In this document: positions 38,701 to 39,522 of the stretch, piece by piece
Position numbering within the stretch: position 1 is the first letter of the stretch
How the letters are laid out: every line of letters starts with the position of its first letter
Assembly (NCBI RefSeq): GCF_000315625.1
Contig: NW_005434433.1
Span: 1 to 39,522, forward strand
Direction: 5' to 3'
DNA length: 39,522 nt
Source: Guillardia theta CCMP2712
Lineage: Eukaryota > Cryptophyceae > Pyrenomonadales > Geminigeraceae
Made by a program: the position numbers and the translations under genes
The notes under the pieces: model-generated
Databases searched by the model: none
Told to the model about the DNA's origin: nothing
Seen by the model: only the letters and a program-made list of their open reading frames with translations

Positions 38701-39522
38701 AAAAGTCTTGTCTCGGTCACGTGATGTGTCACGTGACCGGTCAGGTGAGCCTGTCAGCCGGGTCACGGCCCCTGTCAGCCGGCTGACATGTCACGGGCCT
38801 GCTGACACGGTCCGCTGACCGGTCACGGCCGCCCGGAGAGATCAGGCCCCCGGCCAATCTCCGGACACTTAGCCTCCTGGCGGGCCTCCAGGGGGTCTGA
38901 GGCGGGGCTGAAGGCTGCAGTCGGTCTACTGACGGGCCCGGCCGGCAGGATCCGTCGAGAAACAGGGGGGTCAAGGGAGGTTTTCTTCCCCCTGGGAGAA
39001 ATGTCCTATGGGTTTTTGGATCTGCGATATAAAAAAGTCTTGTCTCGGTCACGTGATGTGTCACGTGACCGGTCAGGTGAGCCTGTCAGCCGGGTCACGG
39101 ACCCTGTCAGCCGGCTGACATGTCACGGGCCTGCTGACACGGTCCGCTGACCGGTCACGGCCGCCCGGAGAGATCAGGCCCCCGGCCAATCTCCGGACAC
39201 TTAGCCTCCTGGCGGGCCTCCAGGGGGTCTGAGGCGGGGCTGAAGGCTGCAGTCGGTCTACTGACGGGCCCGGCCGGCAGGATCCGTCGAGAAACAGGGG
39301 GGGTCAAGGGAGGTTTTCTTCCCCTGGGAGAAATGTCCTATGGGTTTTTTGGATCTGCCATATAAAAAAAGTCTTTGTCTCGGTCACCTGATGTGTCACG
39401 TGACCGGTTAAGTTGATCCTGTTAGCCCGGTTCCGGCCCCTGTCAGCCAGTTGACTTGTCACGGGGCTGGCTGACACGGTCCCCTGACCGGTCCTGCTCC
39501 CCCGAGAGATTAGGTCCCCGGC
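38699..39522. repeat. Right terminal repeat region, inverted copy of the left
   Basis: GTCTTGTCTC anchors recur at 38705, 39037 and about 39371, so two full units and a partial third are present in reverse orientation to the left end. The outermost partial copy carries many substitutions and indels, which look like poor consensus at a contig end. Confidence 0.93.

Noticed and set aside
1-39522. CRISPR arrays, tRNA or rRNA genes, insertion sequences, bacterial ribosome binding sites
   Set aside because: No repeat-spacer pattern, cloverleaf, rRNA-like segment or transposase was seen, and gene starts follow TATA spacing and not Shine-Dalgarno sequences.

Overview
The window looks like a nearly complete linear double-stranded DNA replicon of a eukaryotic virus or virus-derived element, about 39.5 kb long. 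Both ends carry the same GC-rich, palindrome-rich repeat of about 331 bp in tandem and in opposite orientation, giving terminal inverted repeats of at least 0.7-0.8 kb. Genes sit on both strands with almost no spacing. Most start codons lie 30-50 nt downstream of a TATA-like box, and several stop codons overlap AATAAA. At least one gene is spliced. All of this points to RNA polymerase II-like transcription in a eukaryotic host, probably a protist, with a nuclear phase. A run of 319 N (14605-14923) and two probable homopolymer frameshifts show that this is an unpolished assembly.

Four functions can be recognised. The first is a herpesvirus/phage-type (HK97-lineage) terminase large subunit on the minus strand at 26788-29121. 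It is spliced, and its 1,212-nt intron contains two complete genes on the opposite strand, an arrangement known from herpesvirus UL15 with nested UL16/UL17. The second is a eukaryotic/archaeal-type primase small subunit (3873-5183). The third is a VP39-type cap 2'-O-methyltransferase domain at the C-terminus of a 2,021-residue protein (30064-36129). The fourth is a protein kinase (25816-26781). The mixture of herpes-like packaging and NCLDV/poxvirus-like mRNA capping recalls mirusviruses, but this genome is far smaller than known mirusviruses or herpesviruses. No major capsid protein, DNA polymerase or capping guanylyltransferase could be recognised, so placing it as a reduced or new lineage is inference.

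Layout. 1-731: left terminal repeats. 759-3689: three unknown genes, one with a short F-box-like motif. 3692-3821: an array of 13-bp repeats. 3873-8433: a block starting with the primase, followed by small membrane, secreted and unknown proteins and a possible degenerate kinase. 8498-8615: the same 13-bp repeat in inverted orientation. 8643-8946: an AT-rich inverted repeat with arms of about 100 bp, the best origin candidate. 8931-12750: a RING-like protein, a six-helix membrane protein, a 507-residue protein with an acidic tail, and small genes. 12775-25740: one giant gene (about 4,300 codons, a third of the window) for a cysteine-rich, glycosylation-site-rich membrane protein, probably the main surface protein. 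25816-29121: the kinase, then the spliced terminase with its nested genes. 29240-36129: two small proteins and the methyltransferase fusion protein. 36136-37591: a probable structural protein split by a poly-G frameshift. 37816-38700: two small genes. 38699-39522: right terminal repeats.

The parts fit one life cycle: primase and origin candidate for replication, the methyltransferase for mRNA caps, terminase for packaging, and the giant membrane protein for the particle surface. The 13-bp arrays lie just upstream of the TATA boxes of the primase gene and of the 364-residue gene, in the same orientation relative to each, and could co-regulate them.
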